From: Polynucleobacter sp.
Lineage (GTDB): Bacteria; Pseudomonadota; Gammaproteobacteria; Burkholderiales; Burkholderiaceae
Length of the DNA stretch: 64,000 nt
NCBI RefSeq assembly: GCF_030693775.1
Contig: NZ_JAUXZY010000005.1
Location: 62,001 to 126,000 of the forward strand
Reading direction: 5' to 3'
Positions within the stretch are counted from its first letter, which is position 1; every line of letters starts with the position of its first letter. Shown in pieces: positions 20,732-29,165 of the stretch. The translations under genes and the position numbers were made by a program. The notes below the pieces were generated by a model. That model did not search any database. It saw only the letters and a list, made by a program, of their open reading frames with translations, and was not told where the DNA came from.

Positions 20732-21739
20732 TTAGACTTTGTCGTAGATCACTTCAAGCGTTGGCTTGATGACCTCATCTTTACCAACCATGTCAAAAAT
20801 AGTTGCGGGCTCTAGAACCACGTTACGACCCACTTGATCCGCCGAGAACAATCCTAATAAATCATCGGAAGACATTGGTTTTGGTCTGACCGGTGGCGCC
20901 TCCGCCACGTTGAGTGCCAAAGCCTCAAATACCGATGCCCACTGACTATCTGGCTTACCAATAATTTCGTAACTGGCGCTCTTACGGCGAATATCTTCGT
21001 TTGCAGGAATGGCAGACAACACCGGAATCCCTACTTTTTCAGCAAAGGCACTGGCCTCGCCTGTGCCGTCATCCTTGTTGATCACCATGCCAGCTACACC
21101 GACATTACCACCCAGCTTACGGAAATACTCCACTGCTGAGCAAACGTTATTGGCAACGTAGAGTGACTGCAAATCATTACTTGCAACCACAATCACTTTT
21201 TGACACATGTCGCGGGCAATCGGTAAACCAAATCCACCGCAAACTACGTCGCCCAAGAAGTCGAGCAAGACATAATCAAAACCCCAGTCATGGAATCCCA
21301 ATTTTTCGAGGGTTTCAAATCCATGAATGATTCCGCGCCCACCGCAGCCACGGCCGACTTCGGGACCGCCCAGCTCCATTGCAAAAACACCATCGCGCTT
21401 AAAGCATACATCGCCGATTTTGACTTCTTCGCCGGCTAATTTTTTCTTTGACGAGGTTTCAATAATGGTGGGGCACGCTTTGCCCCCAAACAGCAATGAA
21501 GTTGTATCGCTTTTTGGATCGCAACCGATAAGCAATACTTTTTTACCCTGCTGCGCCATCATGTACGACAAATTAGCTAAGGTAAAACTTTTACCGATTC
21601 CGCCTTTTCCGTAAATCGCAATAATCTGGGTTTTCTTCGTTACTTCACCCGTATGCACTGGATCAGGATCGACCGCAGCTTCTTTTTTTAAGTTTGTAAA
21701 CTGAATGGTGATTTCTTTTGGGTTCACTGGGGCGTTCAT
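20732..21739 (-). CDS. bchX: Chlorophyllide a reductase iron protein (subunit X)
   Basis: BchX is the NifH-like ATP-dependent electron donor to BchYZ. The 335-residue protein has a P-loop (YGKGGIGKSFTLANLS, about residues 44-59), the CDPKSDTTSLLFGG switch region, and the cysteines in GRGCGGRGI and DVVCGGFGLPI that would bridge the [4Fe-4S] cluster between two subunits. The start overlaps bchC by four bases (ATGA). Confidence 0.97.
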   Translation of the reverse strand: MNAPVNPKEITIQFTNLKKEAAVDPDPVHTGEVTKKTQIIAIYGKGGIGKSFTLANLSYMMAQQGKKVLLIGCDPKSDTTSLLFGGKACPTIIETSSKKKLAGEEVKIGDVCFKRDGVFAMELGGPEVGRGCGGRGIIHGFETLEKLGFHDWGFDYVLLDFLGDVVCGGFGLPIARDMCQKVIVVASNDLQSLYVANNVCSAVEYFRKLGGNVGVAGMVINKDDGTGEASAFAEKVGIPVLSAIPANEDIRRKSASYEIIGKPDSQWASVFEALALNVAEAPPVRPKPMSSDDLLGLFSADQVGRNVVLEPATIFDMVGKDEVIKPTLEVIYDKV

Positions 21740-22683
21740 TTTTCACTTCTCCAATCCACTATCATTTTTAAGCAGCGTGCATCTTCAAACGCTGTGCGGT
21801 AAACATCATCTATTTGGGTTGATGAACGATGGTGAGTAATCAAGTCATCCAAACTCAGAAGACCTGCATCGATGCAATTCTTTACGGCATTTAAGTCACT
21901 TGGATCCCATTGGGATGCGATGCGTAATTTGACTTCCCGCATAAATGCAGGTGCGAATTGAAAAGCAATATCGTTGTCATAAAAGCCGGCGAGGATAATT
22001 TCACCACCATGCTTGAGCCTTGAAATTAATTGGTTTAAGACCTGCGCTTGACCACTGGCATCACATATGCGCGCATAGTCTTTCCTTGCATCGCCATCCG
22101 GGTGAATCACTTGATAACCTTTAGCGCCACTCATGCGGTCCGCATTTACTTCCCACACCACTGGCTGATGCCCGAGCATGACGGCAATGCGCGCAATTAA
22201 GCGTCCTACTACGCCGTGTCCAATAATTAAGTCGGGTTGCTTATGTACATTGCCTTGCGTAACGTGATAGGCCGTAGCAGCGAGCGCGAGCAGTACGCCT
22301 TCTCTGCCAATCTGCTCTGACAGTGCTGTAACGCGCGCCGATGGAACAACTACATGGGATGCGGCTCCACCAAATAATCCTTTAACGTCACCAAAGCATT
22401 TCGCTCCAGGTACAAATACACGCTGCCCAACTGGAATAGTCGCTTTAGGGCCAGCCTCAATTACTCTACCAACAGACTCATATCCGGGAACGAGGGGATA
22501 GCCCATCCCTGGAAAATGGGGCATGGTGCCGTTCCAAAGCAATTTTTCAGTGCCAGTACTGATCCCGCTCCATTCAATTTCGACCACAATGTCATCGGGC
22601 TTTGGCGCATCTAGCACAAGCCGGCTCAACTTGAGTTCTTTCGGAGACTCAATGACAACGGCTGTGGAATGGATGGCGCTCAT
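21736..22683 (-). CDS. bchC: 3-hydroxyethyl bacteriochlorophyllide a dehydrogenase
   Basis: BchC oxidises the 3-hydroxyethyl group to the acetyl group of bacteriochlorophyllide a. The 315-residue protein is a medium-chain dehydrogenase-like enzyme with ISTGTEKLLWNGTMPHFPGM and GYPLVPGYESVGRVIEAG near the N-terminus and a degenerate nucleotide-binding segment (IIGHGVVGRLIARIAVMLG, about 154-172). It follows crtF by 81 bases that hold two PpsR-type boxes and a likely promoter, and it starts the bchCXYZ-puf run. Confidence 0.95.
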   Translation of the reverse strand: MSAIHSTAVVIESPKELKLSRLVLDAPKPDDIVVEIEWSGISTGTEKLLWNGTMPHFPGMGYPLVPGYESVGRVIEAGPKATIPVGQRVFVPGAKCFGDVKGLFGGAASHVVVPSARVTALSEQIGREGVLLALAATAYHVTQGNVHKQPDLIIGHGVVGRLIARIAVMLGHQPVVWEVNADRMSGAKGYQVIHPDGDARKDYARICDASGQAQVLNQLISRLKHGGEIILAGFYDNDIAFQFAPAFMREVKLRIASQWDPSDLNAVKNCIDAGLLSLDDLITHHRSSTQIDDVYRTAFEDARCLKMIVDWRSEK

Positions 22684-22684
22684 A

Positions 22685-22702
22685 TGTAATATTTACTTTA
22701 CT
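22685..22702 (-). promoter_or_regulatory. Gene-proximal imperfect PpsR box before bchC
   Basis: TGTAATATTTACTTTACT fits TGT-N12-ACA with one mismatch in the last base. It abuts the bchC ATG. Its centre is exactly 26 bases from the centre of the perfect box at 22,711-22,728, the same geometry as at crtE. Confidence 0.5.
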
Positions 22703-22710
22703 TTTCTAGA

Positions 22711-22762
22711 TGTAAACTAATTTATACATTATATCAATGTTCAGCATCAGTATTTACCCTTA
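22711..22762 (-). promoter_or_regulatory. bchC promoter region with perfect PpsR box
   Basis: A perfect TGT-N12-ACA box, TGTAAACTAATTTATACA, occupies 22,711-22,728. Read on the minus strand, a consensus -10 TATAAT lies at 22,733-22,728 and touches the box. The -35 region is poor but coincides with the 13-mer TAAGGGTAAATAC (22,762-22,750), also found before bchF, suggesting an activator site. This gives bchC its own repressible promoter inside the crtEF-bchCXYZ-puf superoperon. Confidence 0.65.
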
Positions 22763-22764
22763 AA

Positions 22765-23943
22765 TTACCGGCTTGCCAGCACGATTTGCGTGTTAATAGG
22801 CATCTTGGTTGCCACGGTTTTGGTTGATTTGAACCCGACTTTTTTCAGTAAGTTACTGATTTCATTTACTGTTCTTGGTCTTCCTCTGCCCATGGCAAGT
22901 AAATAAAAGCCAAAGTAGGCATGACCCATCGCCTGGGCGTCTGGTGCATCCGCCATGGGCTCTGCAATTAATAGAATCCCGCCGCTAGGCAATGCGGCAT
23001 AAATGGACGCAAGCAAGGTCAAGACGCGTTCATCATCGTGATCAAAGATCACGCGCACCAGGGTGATTAAATCTGCCCCCGTAGGCAATACGTCTGTAAA
23101 AAAATTACCGCCGTGCGTTTGTATTTCTCGTGTTGCTGGATTGGACGCCAATTGCTGGGCCGCTAATTGCGCCACCCCAGGCAAATCAAAGAGCATTTTT
23201 TTAAGCTGTGGGCTGACTGCGTGAACTCGCTTTAGAAAAGTTCCTTGGCCGCCGCCAACATCGAGCATACACTGGTGCTTACTGAAGTTATAGGCATCGA
23301 CGATCTCATCAGCAACTAAAGGTAAAGATGCCGACATCAGCGCGGAATACTCAGCCACACTCTCTTGGTGTTTGAGTGAATCTTGATCCTCGTCCTTATC
23401 CGAAACGTAAGGCCAATATTTTCCTAAGTTGCGCTCACTCATAGAGCCTGATAACAGTGCGAGGGGATCACGCATGTCGGCATAGAAAGCGGTGTGGTGC
23501 TCTACCATCGCTGCTATGGCATCGTTACCCACCAGAGGAGCGCCTAAGGTGCCTAAACCATAACGCTCCTTCGAGCGCCGCTCTAGCAATTGAATTGCTA
23601 CCGCAGCATCGACTAAGGTTTGCAATCCCTTCATTGGAAAATGCGTAACACGACTGAGCTCTTCTAGATTCAGCGGACCATTTTTTAAATGATTAAACAC
23701 GTTGAGTCGCACACAAGCTAATAAGATTTGTGAGTACACAAATCCAGACATCACATCGAATAAATTGCTCGCACGTGATCGTGAGATGGAGCGAAAAATT
23801 GGCAGGCTTGCAGCAAGACGTTGAAAGCGTTTTGTGGCAATCAACTGATCACGCAATATCAATATGCGATCCCAAAGTCCATACTCCGGCGTCAACGCTA
23901 ATGGCGTTTGCGGAGTAACGGACTTGTCAGCGACAGAGGACAT
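22765..23943 (-). CDS. crtF: Demethylspheroidene O-methyltransferase CrtF
   Basis: CrtF transfers a methyl group from S-adenosylmethionine to the C1 hydroxyl of hydroxyneurosporene or demethylspheroidene. The 392-residue protein has an N-terminal dimerisation/winged-helix region (LFDVMSGFVYSQILLACVRLNVF, about 61-83) and the SAM motif MLDVGGGQGTFLKRV (about 231-245). A late FDHDDERVLTLLASIYAALP segment follows. Position between crtE and bchC matches the conserved purple-bacterial crtEF-bchCXYZ order and separates it from other O-methyltransferases. Confidence 0.93.
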   Translation of the reverse strand: MSSVADKSVTPQTPLALTPEYGLWDRILILRDQLIATKRFQRLAASLPIFRSISRSRASNLFDVMSGFVYSQILLACVRLNVFNHLKNGPLNLEELSRVTHFPMKGLQTLVDAAVAIQLLERRSKERYGLGTLGAPLVGNDAIAAMVEHHTAFYADMRDPLALLSGSMSERNLGKYWPYVSDKDEDQDSLKHQESVAEYSALMSASLPLVADEIVDAYNFSKHQCMLDVGGGQGTFLKRVHAVSPQLKKMLFDLPGVAQLAAQQLASNPATREIQTHGGNFFTDVLPTGADLITLVRVIFDHDDERVLTLLASIYAALPSGGILLIAEPMADAPDAQAMGHAYFGFYLLAMGRGRPRTVNEISNLLKKVGFKSTKTVATKMPINTQIVLASR

Positions 23944-23960
23944 GTAAGCCTTAGCCGAAT

Positions 23961-24866
23961 CTATGCGGCCATACGACTAATACCAGCCGTAATTAGCCGT
24001 GCATCTTTTGCAAACCAGGCTGCTGGCAATAGGCGCTCAGCCTCATGTGCGACCAGCATCTTTAATGCAGCATCACCTTTGCAATTGGGGATTGAACCAA
24101 TCGCTTTGGAAACCAATTCATCAAAGTATTGAACAGCGCCAGTGAGTCCCAGTTCACGTGCTGAGCTGGGTCGATTGTGTTCAATATCCTGCCCAGCAGG
24201 CTTACCTAACAACTCGGCATCACCTAAGACATCACGAATGTCGTCGGCCACTTGATATGCTTCACCAAGCCACTCACCGAGAGCGCGCCACGTATCTGCG
24301 TCAGATCCTGCTGCTTGCGCGCCACACGCGGTTGCTGCTGCAAATAATGCGCCTGTTTTTGCGCGTTGATAGTCGCCGAGAATGGCTTGTGGTTCGCATT
24401 CCCATGCCTGTCCTGCGATGATTCCGTGGGGCGCTCCAACGCCAGTTGAAATGGTTTTAATTAAAGGCGCAATGCGATTGGCAGAATGACGCGCGGCCAA
24501 TGCCACCACTTGATATGCCATCACGATTAAGGCATCACCCGACAGTACCGCTAAGCGTTCACCATATTGGCGATGAACCGAGGGCACGCCACGGCGCAAT
24601 TCGGCATTATCAAAACATGGCAAATCATCATGAACCAAGGATGCGCAATGGAGTAACTCAATTGCAATCGCGGCTGCCATCGACAGCGCAGGATCATCAT
24701 CACCGCAGGCATGGGCAACCGCTAAAGTGAGCTGTGGGCGAATACGTGCGCCCCCTGGAAACACTGCATGGCGCATCGCCGCGCTCAATAATTTGGGACC
24801 GGTATCGGATTCGTGGCGAGTCAATGCCGCCTCCAATGCGCGATTGATATGTTTTATGGGTGACAT
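23961..24866 (-). CDS. crtE: Geranylgeranyl diphosphate synthase CrtE
   Basis: CrtE makes geranylgeranyl diphosphate for carotenoids and for the bacteriochlorophyll tail. The protein (301 residues from ATG 24,866) has the first Asp-rich motif CASLVHDDLPCFDNAELRRG, the second motif YQVADDIRDVLGD, and GGARIRPQLTLA near the N-terminus. An upstream GTG at 24,875 is in frame, but ATG 24,866 has a better spaced GGGAG. It heads the crtEF-bchCXYZ-puf superoperon. Confidence 0.93.
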   Translation of the reverse strand: MSPIKHINRALEAALTRHESDTGPKLLSAAMRHAVFPGGARIRPQLTLAVAHACGDDDPALSMAAAIAIELLHCASLVHDDLPCFDNAELRRGVPSVHRQYGERLAVLSGDALIVMAYQVVALAARHSANRIAPLIKTISTGVGAPHGIIAGQAWECEPQAILGDYQRAKTGALFAAATACGAQAAGSDADTWRALGEWLGEAYQVADDIRDVLGDAELLGKPAGQDIEHNRPSSARELGLTGAVQYFDELVSKAIGSIPNCKGDAALKMLVAHEAERLLPAAWFAKDARLITAGISRMAA

Positions 24867-24915
24867 AAGGCACACTCCCGAGGGTGAATCGTCAAAATAG
24901 GTGGACGATTTGTGG

Positions 24916-24978
24916 TGTAAATATTTAATTACTTGCTAATATGTAAAAAAATATAGACACTCTTATCCTTACTGTCAA
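24916..24978 (-). promoter_or_regulatory. crtE promoter with paired PpsR boxes
   Basis: On the minus strand a near-consensus sigma-70 promoter is visible: -35 TTGACA (24,978-24,973), a 17-base spacer and -10 TATATT (24,955-24,950). A perfect PpsR box (TGTAAAAAAATATAGACA on the plus strand, 24,942-24,959) covers the -10. An imperfect box, TGTAAATATTTAATTACT, lies at 24,916-24,933, centre-to-centre spacing 26 bases. This is the expected main repressible promoter of the superoperon. It faces bchO, whose ATG is 106 bases away. Confidence 0.72.
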
Positions 24979-25084
24979 CCTATGAAACCCTTAGCGCCAT
25001 GATGAGCAGACTCAATTTGCCCCTATTTTGGCCAAATTGCTTAAAAATTAGGCAGATTTCCCTATTTCACCTTAATTTGAACGA

Positions 25085-25972
25085 ATGAACCGCCCTTCCA
25101 TCGACCGAATTCCTCAAAATTGGCCCATGCGTGAGCTCAGTAGCTCCGTTTCTGCCGGTCAAATGGAATGGCACGTCCAAATGGCGGGCGCCGAAATCGG
25201 TGAAAACGGCACAAAAAAGCCAGTTGCCCTATTGCTCCACGGCACAGGCTCCTCTGCCCACTCCTGGGCAGAATTGGTGTCCGTGCTCGCTAAATCACAT
25301 TGGGTGATTGCACCCGATCTACCGGGCCATGGTTTTACGATCAACCACCAATCAGAGCAGCTTTCCTTAACCCTCATCACGCACAAGCTAGCCGAGTTAT
25401 TACATGCATTGGGGGTAGAGCAGATCGATAGCATCATCGGCCACTCTGCCGGCGCCACCCTTGGCCTGCAATACAGCCTTCTCTATCCCGCACCCAAACG
25501 CATTCTTGGCCTTAATCCATCTTTAGTTAGCCTACCAAGCTTCTACCATTCATTTTTGGCGCCGCTGATTAATCCAATTGCAACATCATCTTTTGTTTCG
25601 TCGATGATCGCGGATTTTTTACCGCTTACCTCGATGATTGATAAATTGCTGGACTCCACCAATTCCAAGCTCAATGGCATTCAGCGTGAACGCTACAAAT
25701 TGTTATTCAAGCAAAAGAATCACATCAATGGCTCGCTCAACTTCATGGCAGCAACCGATATACCCAACTTGCTTGCGCATGCGCATGAAATTACTTCAGA
25801 GCTCACTTTTTTAGTGGCGAATCAAGATAGCTGGGTACGAAAAGAAGAATTGCTTGCTGTCATCCATCGCTACTTTCCACGGTCTACCGTGATACAAAAA
25901 GACGGTGGTCATTTATTTCATGAAGCAAACCCCGAGGCGGCTTTGGCTATTATTCAATCTGCACTTGACTAG
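25085..25972 (+). CDS. bchO: Alpha/beta hydrolase BchO (putative Mg-chelatase accessory protein)
   Basis: BchO is an alpha/beta-fold protein found in photosynthesis clusters, usually near bchID; its exact reaction is not known. The 295-residue protein shows the oxyanion segment LLLHGTGSSAHSW (about 50-62), the nucleophile elbow GHSAGATLG with the Ser at about residue 121, and a late GGHLFHEANPE with the catalytic His. The start of the protein (NRPSIDRIPQNWPMRELSS) is typical of BchO. It lies divergent from crtE and upstream of bchDI on the other strand. Confidence 0.87.
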   Translation: MNRPSIDRIPQNWPMRELSSSVSAGQMEWHVQMAGAEIGENGTKKPVALLLHGTGSSAHSWAELVSVLAKSHWVIAPDLPGHGFTINHQSEQLSLTLITHKLAELLHALGVEQIDSIIGHSAGATLGLQYSLLYPAPKRILGLNPSLVSLPSFYHSFLAPLINPIATSSFVSSMIADFLPLTSMIDKLLDSTNSKLNGIQRERYKLLFKQKNHINGSLNFMAATDIPNLLAHAHEITSELTFLVANQDSWVRKEELLAVIHRYFPRSTVIQKDGGHLFHEANPEAALAIIQSALD

Positions 25973-26020
25973 GCGCAGTAAGGCCGTAATTGATCTACTG
26001 ACGAAGGAGGAAGAAACACG

Positions 26021-26155
26021 ATGAACTCGATCACGCTCTATGCGATTGCTGGAATTATTATTTTGGCTGGCCTAGGTCTTTTTTTGAATGCATACATCAA
26101 AGGCAATCAAACCTTAAAGAAGCTATCTGCAAAGAAAAAGAAAACGAGCTGGTAA
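26021..26155 (+). CDS. 44-residue single-span membrane protein downstream of bchO
   Basis: A strong SD (AAGGAGG, ten bases before the ATG) precedes this small frame. The product has one membrane helix (about residues 4-23, ITLYAIAGIIILAGLGLFLN) and a Lys-rich C-terminal tail (about 28-42, with KKLSAKKKKTSW at the end) expected to stay in the cytoplasm. I recognise no family. It is 48 bases after bchO on the same strand and is convergent with bchD, so a role linked to the photosystem or the chelatase is possible but unproven. Confidence 0.7.
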   Translation: MNSITLYAIAGIIILAGLGLFLNAYIKGNQTLKKLSAKKKKTSW

Positions 26156-26175
26156 GTCAGAGAAATGATATTGAT

Positions 26176-28056
26176 TTACTGTCGCGCTAACTGTGCGGCA
26201 CGCTGTGAAATGGCTTTACCCGAATTGATGTAAGGCAATGGCAAATACTGTGCGGCCATTTCGTTGGCAAGTGCCTCTGCTAATGCCTGTGGCGCACTCG
26301 CAGTATCAATAAATAAAATCGCATGTCCTGCCGCACGCAATTGACGCGCAGTTTGCAAAGCGTCTTGGTGTGCACGCTCACGACCGCCAACTCCTTCTAA
26401 TGTGACATTCGCAATGCCATCGGTCATCACCACAATCAAGGGCGTCATACCTTTGCGGCGGATCGATAAAGCCATTTCATTCACCGCAGCAAAACCGGTT
26501 GCTAGTGGGGTTCCGCCACCACCAGGTAAAGCGGCTAAATTACGCTTGGCACGCACTAAGGATCGCGTTGGTGGCAATACTACGTCTGCAGTACGACCAC
26601 GCAAGGCAATCATCGCAACCTCATCGCGCCGAATGTAGCAATCCGCCAGTAATTGCTCCACTGCTCCTTTCGCTTCAGCCAAACGCTGAGTAGCGGAAGA
26701 GCCTGACGCATCCACCAAAAAGATGGTTACTACACCTTGGCGCTGCTGATAGCGCTTAATGTGCAAGTCATCGGCACGAATCTGAATGTGGCTGCGTTGA
26801 TTATTTACAGAGGGTTGTTTTACTTTGGACTCTACTTGGCGCATGGTTTGCCATGGAACGGCAGCGCGAATGGTTTTTAGTAAATCCAAGCGCTTCCCAC
26901 CCTTGGGCAATCCACGCCATGACTCTGCTGGACGCCCTGAATTCGCATTCTTTTGCAATTGGCCAAATTGGCCTTTAGAGCCTTGCTTACCGTTCGCGCG
27001 CCCCAGTCCAGCAGTCAACTGTGCCAATGCGTTCGGTGGAATCCCAGCCCGTATGGCCTCGATGAGCAACTCTTCTAAATCCTCTGCGCTTGGCTGCTCC
27101 ATGTTTTCTGTTGGCTGATTTGCATCCGTATCACTGTCCTTGCCTTGATTAGGATCATCCTGCTCTTGCGGTTCTTGCTCTGATTTATTTTGATCTTCAT
27201 TGGTTTGCTCTGAATCTTCAGCTGAATCGGGCTCAACTTCAGGCTCATCTAGCCCCTGCTCTTCTCGGCTACTGGGCATGCGAGTAGCGCGGTGACTCAA
27301 TACCAAACGCGCTGCGTCGACTACCTCATCCTCGGTGACGGCGTTTTGGTTTCGTAATGCCGCTAAGGCTTTCGCAGCCCGAACGGCAAATAGACCGGCC
27401 CGTATGGAATCTACTCCAAATGCAGCCGCTGATTGCAATAAAGATTCGATAAAGTGGGCATCGCATTCAATCACGGGTAGTCGCTGTCTTGCCTCCGCGA
27501 TGACTGCGGGCGTAATTTCCAGGGAATCCTTGCAGTCATTCTGGCTCAGGTGATCAAGGCGCACTTCAAATGCCATGTGCTCGGCTAAGCGCGGATGAAT
27601 CGACTCATCCGGCCCAATACTCTCATCCAAGGCAATCATGCTAAAGAGGCATGGGGTAAATTCAGCACTCTGCTGGGGATGCCGCACCTCGCCCCGATCA
27701 AGCACTTGCATGATGTGCGCAATCGTATGGACAGACACGCGTTCGGCCATGGGGAGCACAATAAATCCACCGTGGCTTTTTGCTAGCAATCCCGAGCTGT
27801 AGATCGGCTTACCGTGACTCAGGGTTGCCTCTAGATCGAGGCCGCCAAGTAATTGCTCATCTTGTATTTGAAGGGGGATTTTTTGAAAGTGAATACCGGG
27901 AGCAATCTGCGTTTGCATAAATGCAAACCAAGCATCCCGAATGGGACCAAACTGACTCTTAACGCAAATGCCGCCTAAGCCATGAGGATCAATTGCCAAT
28001 AATGCCGCAGTCGTCTGTGCATCAAACCAAGCAGATTGACCGCGTTGTGTGGTCAT
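26176..28056 (-). CDS. bchD: Magnesium chelatase subunit D
   Basis: BchD bridges BchI and BchH in the Mg-chelatase. The 626-residue protein has a degenerate N-terminal AAA+ domain without a Walker A motif (about 1-250), a long acidic Glu/Asp/Gln/Pro linker (about 265-335) and a C-terminal von Willebrand A domain with the MIDAS sequence FLVDASGSSATQRLAEAKGA (about 439-458). It begins six bases after the bchI stop. The domain order and length are normal for the family. Confidence 0.96.
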   Translation of the reverse strand: MTTQRGQSAWFDAQTTAALLAIDPHGLGGICVKSQFGPIRDAWFAFMQTQIAPGIHFQKIPLQIQDEQLLGGLDLEATLSHGKPIYSSGLLAKSHGGFIVLPMAERVSVHTIAHIMQVLDRGEVRHPQQSAEFTPCLFSMIALDESIGPDESIHPRLAEHMAFEVRLDHLSQNDCKDSLEITPAVIAEARQRLPVIECDAHFIESLLQSAAAFGVDSIRAGLFAVRAAKALAALRNQNAVTEDEVVDAARLVLSHRATRMPSSREEQGLDEPEVEPDSAEDSEQTNEDQNKSEQEPQEQDDPNQGKDSDTDANQPTENMEQPSAEDLEELLIEAIRAGIPPNALAQLTAGLGRANGKQGSKGQFGQLQKNANSGRPAESWRGLPKGGKRLDLLKTIRAAVPWQTMRQVESKVKQPSVNNQRSHIQIRADDLHIKRYQQRQGVVTIFLVDASGSSATQRLAEAKGAVEQLLADCYIRRDEVAMIALRGRTADVVLPPTRSLVRAKRNLAALPGGGGTPLATGFAAVNEMALSIRRKGMTPLIVVMTDGIANVTLEGVGGRERAHQDALQTARQLRAAGHAILFIDTASAPQALAEALANEMAAQYLPLPYINSGKAISQRAAQLARQ

Positions 28057-28062
28057 AGGACT

Positions 28063-29082
28063 TTAGAAAAAATCGGCCAATACGCGCTCGACCCGCGTCG
28101 TAGAACTGCTGTCATCTAATGGGTTGCGACGCAAACGGTGGCGCAGTGCCAGTGGCGCTAATCGTTTTAGATGCTCTGCAGTAGCTTTGCGTGCGCCATC
28201 AAAAGCAGCCAGCGCGCGCATGCCGCGCATTAAGGTTAGCTCTCCGCGTAGGCCGTCGGTTCCGAGCTGAGCGCATAGCTTGGTAGCAAGCGTTAGCACA
28301 TCGTCACCAATGGTCACTTTGGCTAAGCGCTTACGCGAGCTGAGAATTTTTTCCTTAAACTCATTTTCGCTATCCTCATATTGCGCCAAAAAGGCAACGG
28401 GGTCGCGTTCAAATGCATCGCGGCGCTTAATGATATCGATGCGCTGGGCAAGGTCTTGTGGGGTTCTAACCTCAACTGAAAACCCAAATCGATCCAGCAT
28501 CTGCGGGCGCAGCTCACCCTCTTCTGGGTTACCACTACCAATTAATACAAAACGCGCTGGGTGACGAATGCTTAAGCCCTCACGCTCCACGACGTTTTCG
28601 CCGGAGGCGGCTACATCAATCAGCAAATCGACTAAGTGGTCTTCGAGTAAATTCACTTCGTCAATGTATAAATAGCCGCGATTGGCTTTAGCCAGCAAAC
28701 CGGGCTCAAATACCTTAATGCCTTGGGAAAGGGCTTTTTCAATATCTAGCGCACCCACTACTCGATCTTCTGTCGCGCCCAATGGCAAATCCACAACGGG
28801 AACGGGTACTAATTCGGTCTTTAACTTTTCGCCGGCAGCCTTACGTGCCTCACAGGCAAAACACAAGGTCGGGGCACTGGGATCGCAGTGATAAGAACAT
28901 CCCGCAATCACTTTCATGGGTGGTAAGAGCGCTGCCAATGAACGAATCGTAGTCGACTTACCGGTTCCGCGGTCACCAAAGATCAATACACCGCCAATGC
29001 TGGGCTCAATGGTGGAGAGGGCAATTGCCAGCTTCATCTCATCTTGAGCAACGATTGCAGTAAATGGGAAATTAAAAGCCAT
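28063..29082 (-). CDS. bchI: Magnesium chelatase ATPase subunit I
   Basis: BchI is the AAA+ ATPase that drives Mg2+ insertion into protoporphyrin IX. The 339-residue protein has Walker A GDRGTGKSTTIRSLA (about 36-50), Walker B-like GYLYIDEVNLLEDHLVD (about 134-150), sensor GSGNPEEGELRPQMLDRFG (about 176-194) and the insertion region with CSYHCDPSAPTLCFACE cysteines. It precedes bchD by six bases. Eighty-three bases without an obvious PpsR box separate it from the SOUL-protein gene upstream. Confidence 0.97.
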   Translation of the reverse strand: MAFNFPFTAIVAQDEMKLAIALSTIEPSIGGVLIFGDRGTGKSTTIRSLAALLPPMKVIAGCSYHCDPSAPTLCFACEARKAAGEKLKTELVPVPVVDLPLGATEDRVVGALDIEKALSQGIKVFEPGLLAKANRGYLYIDEVNLLEDHLVDLLIDVAASGENVVEREGLSIRHPARFVLIGSGNPEEGELRPQMLDRFGFSVEVRTPQDLAQRIDIIKRRDAFERDPVAFLAQYEDSENEFKEKILSSRKRLAKVTIGDDVLTLATKLCAQLGTDGLRGELTLMRGMRALAAFDGARKATAEHLKRLAPLALRHRLRRNPLDDSSSTTRVERVLADFF

Positions 29083-29165
29083 GTCGATTCAATTTAAGTC
29101 ATAGACACTGAAAGCATACTACGAATGGGGCGCAGCCTCTCTTTGGCCGAACCTAAGCCCCTTGG

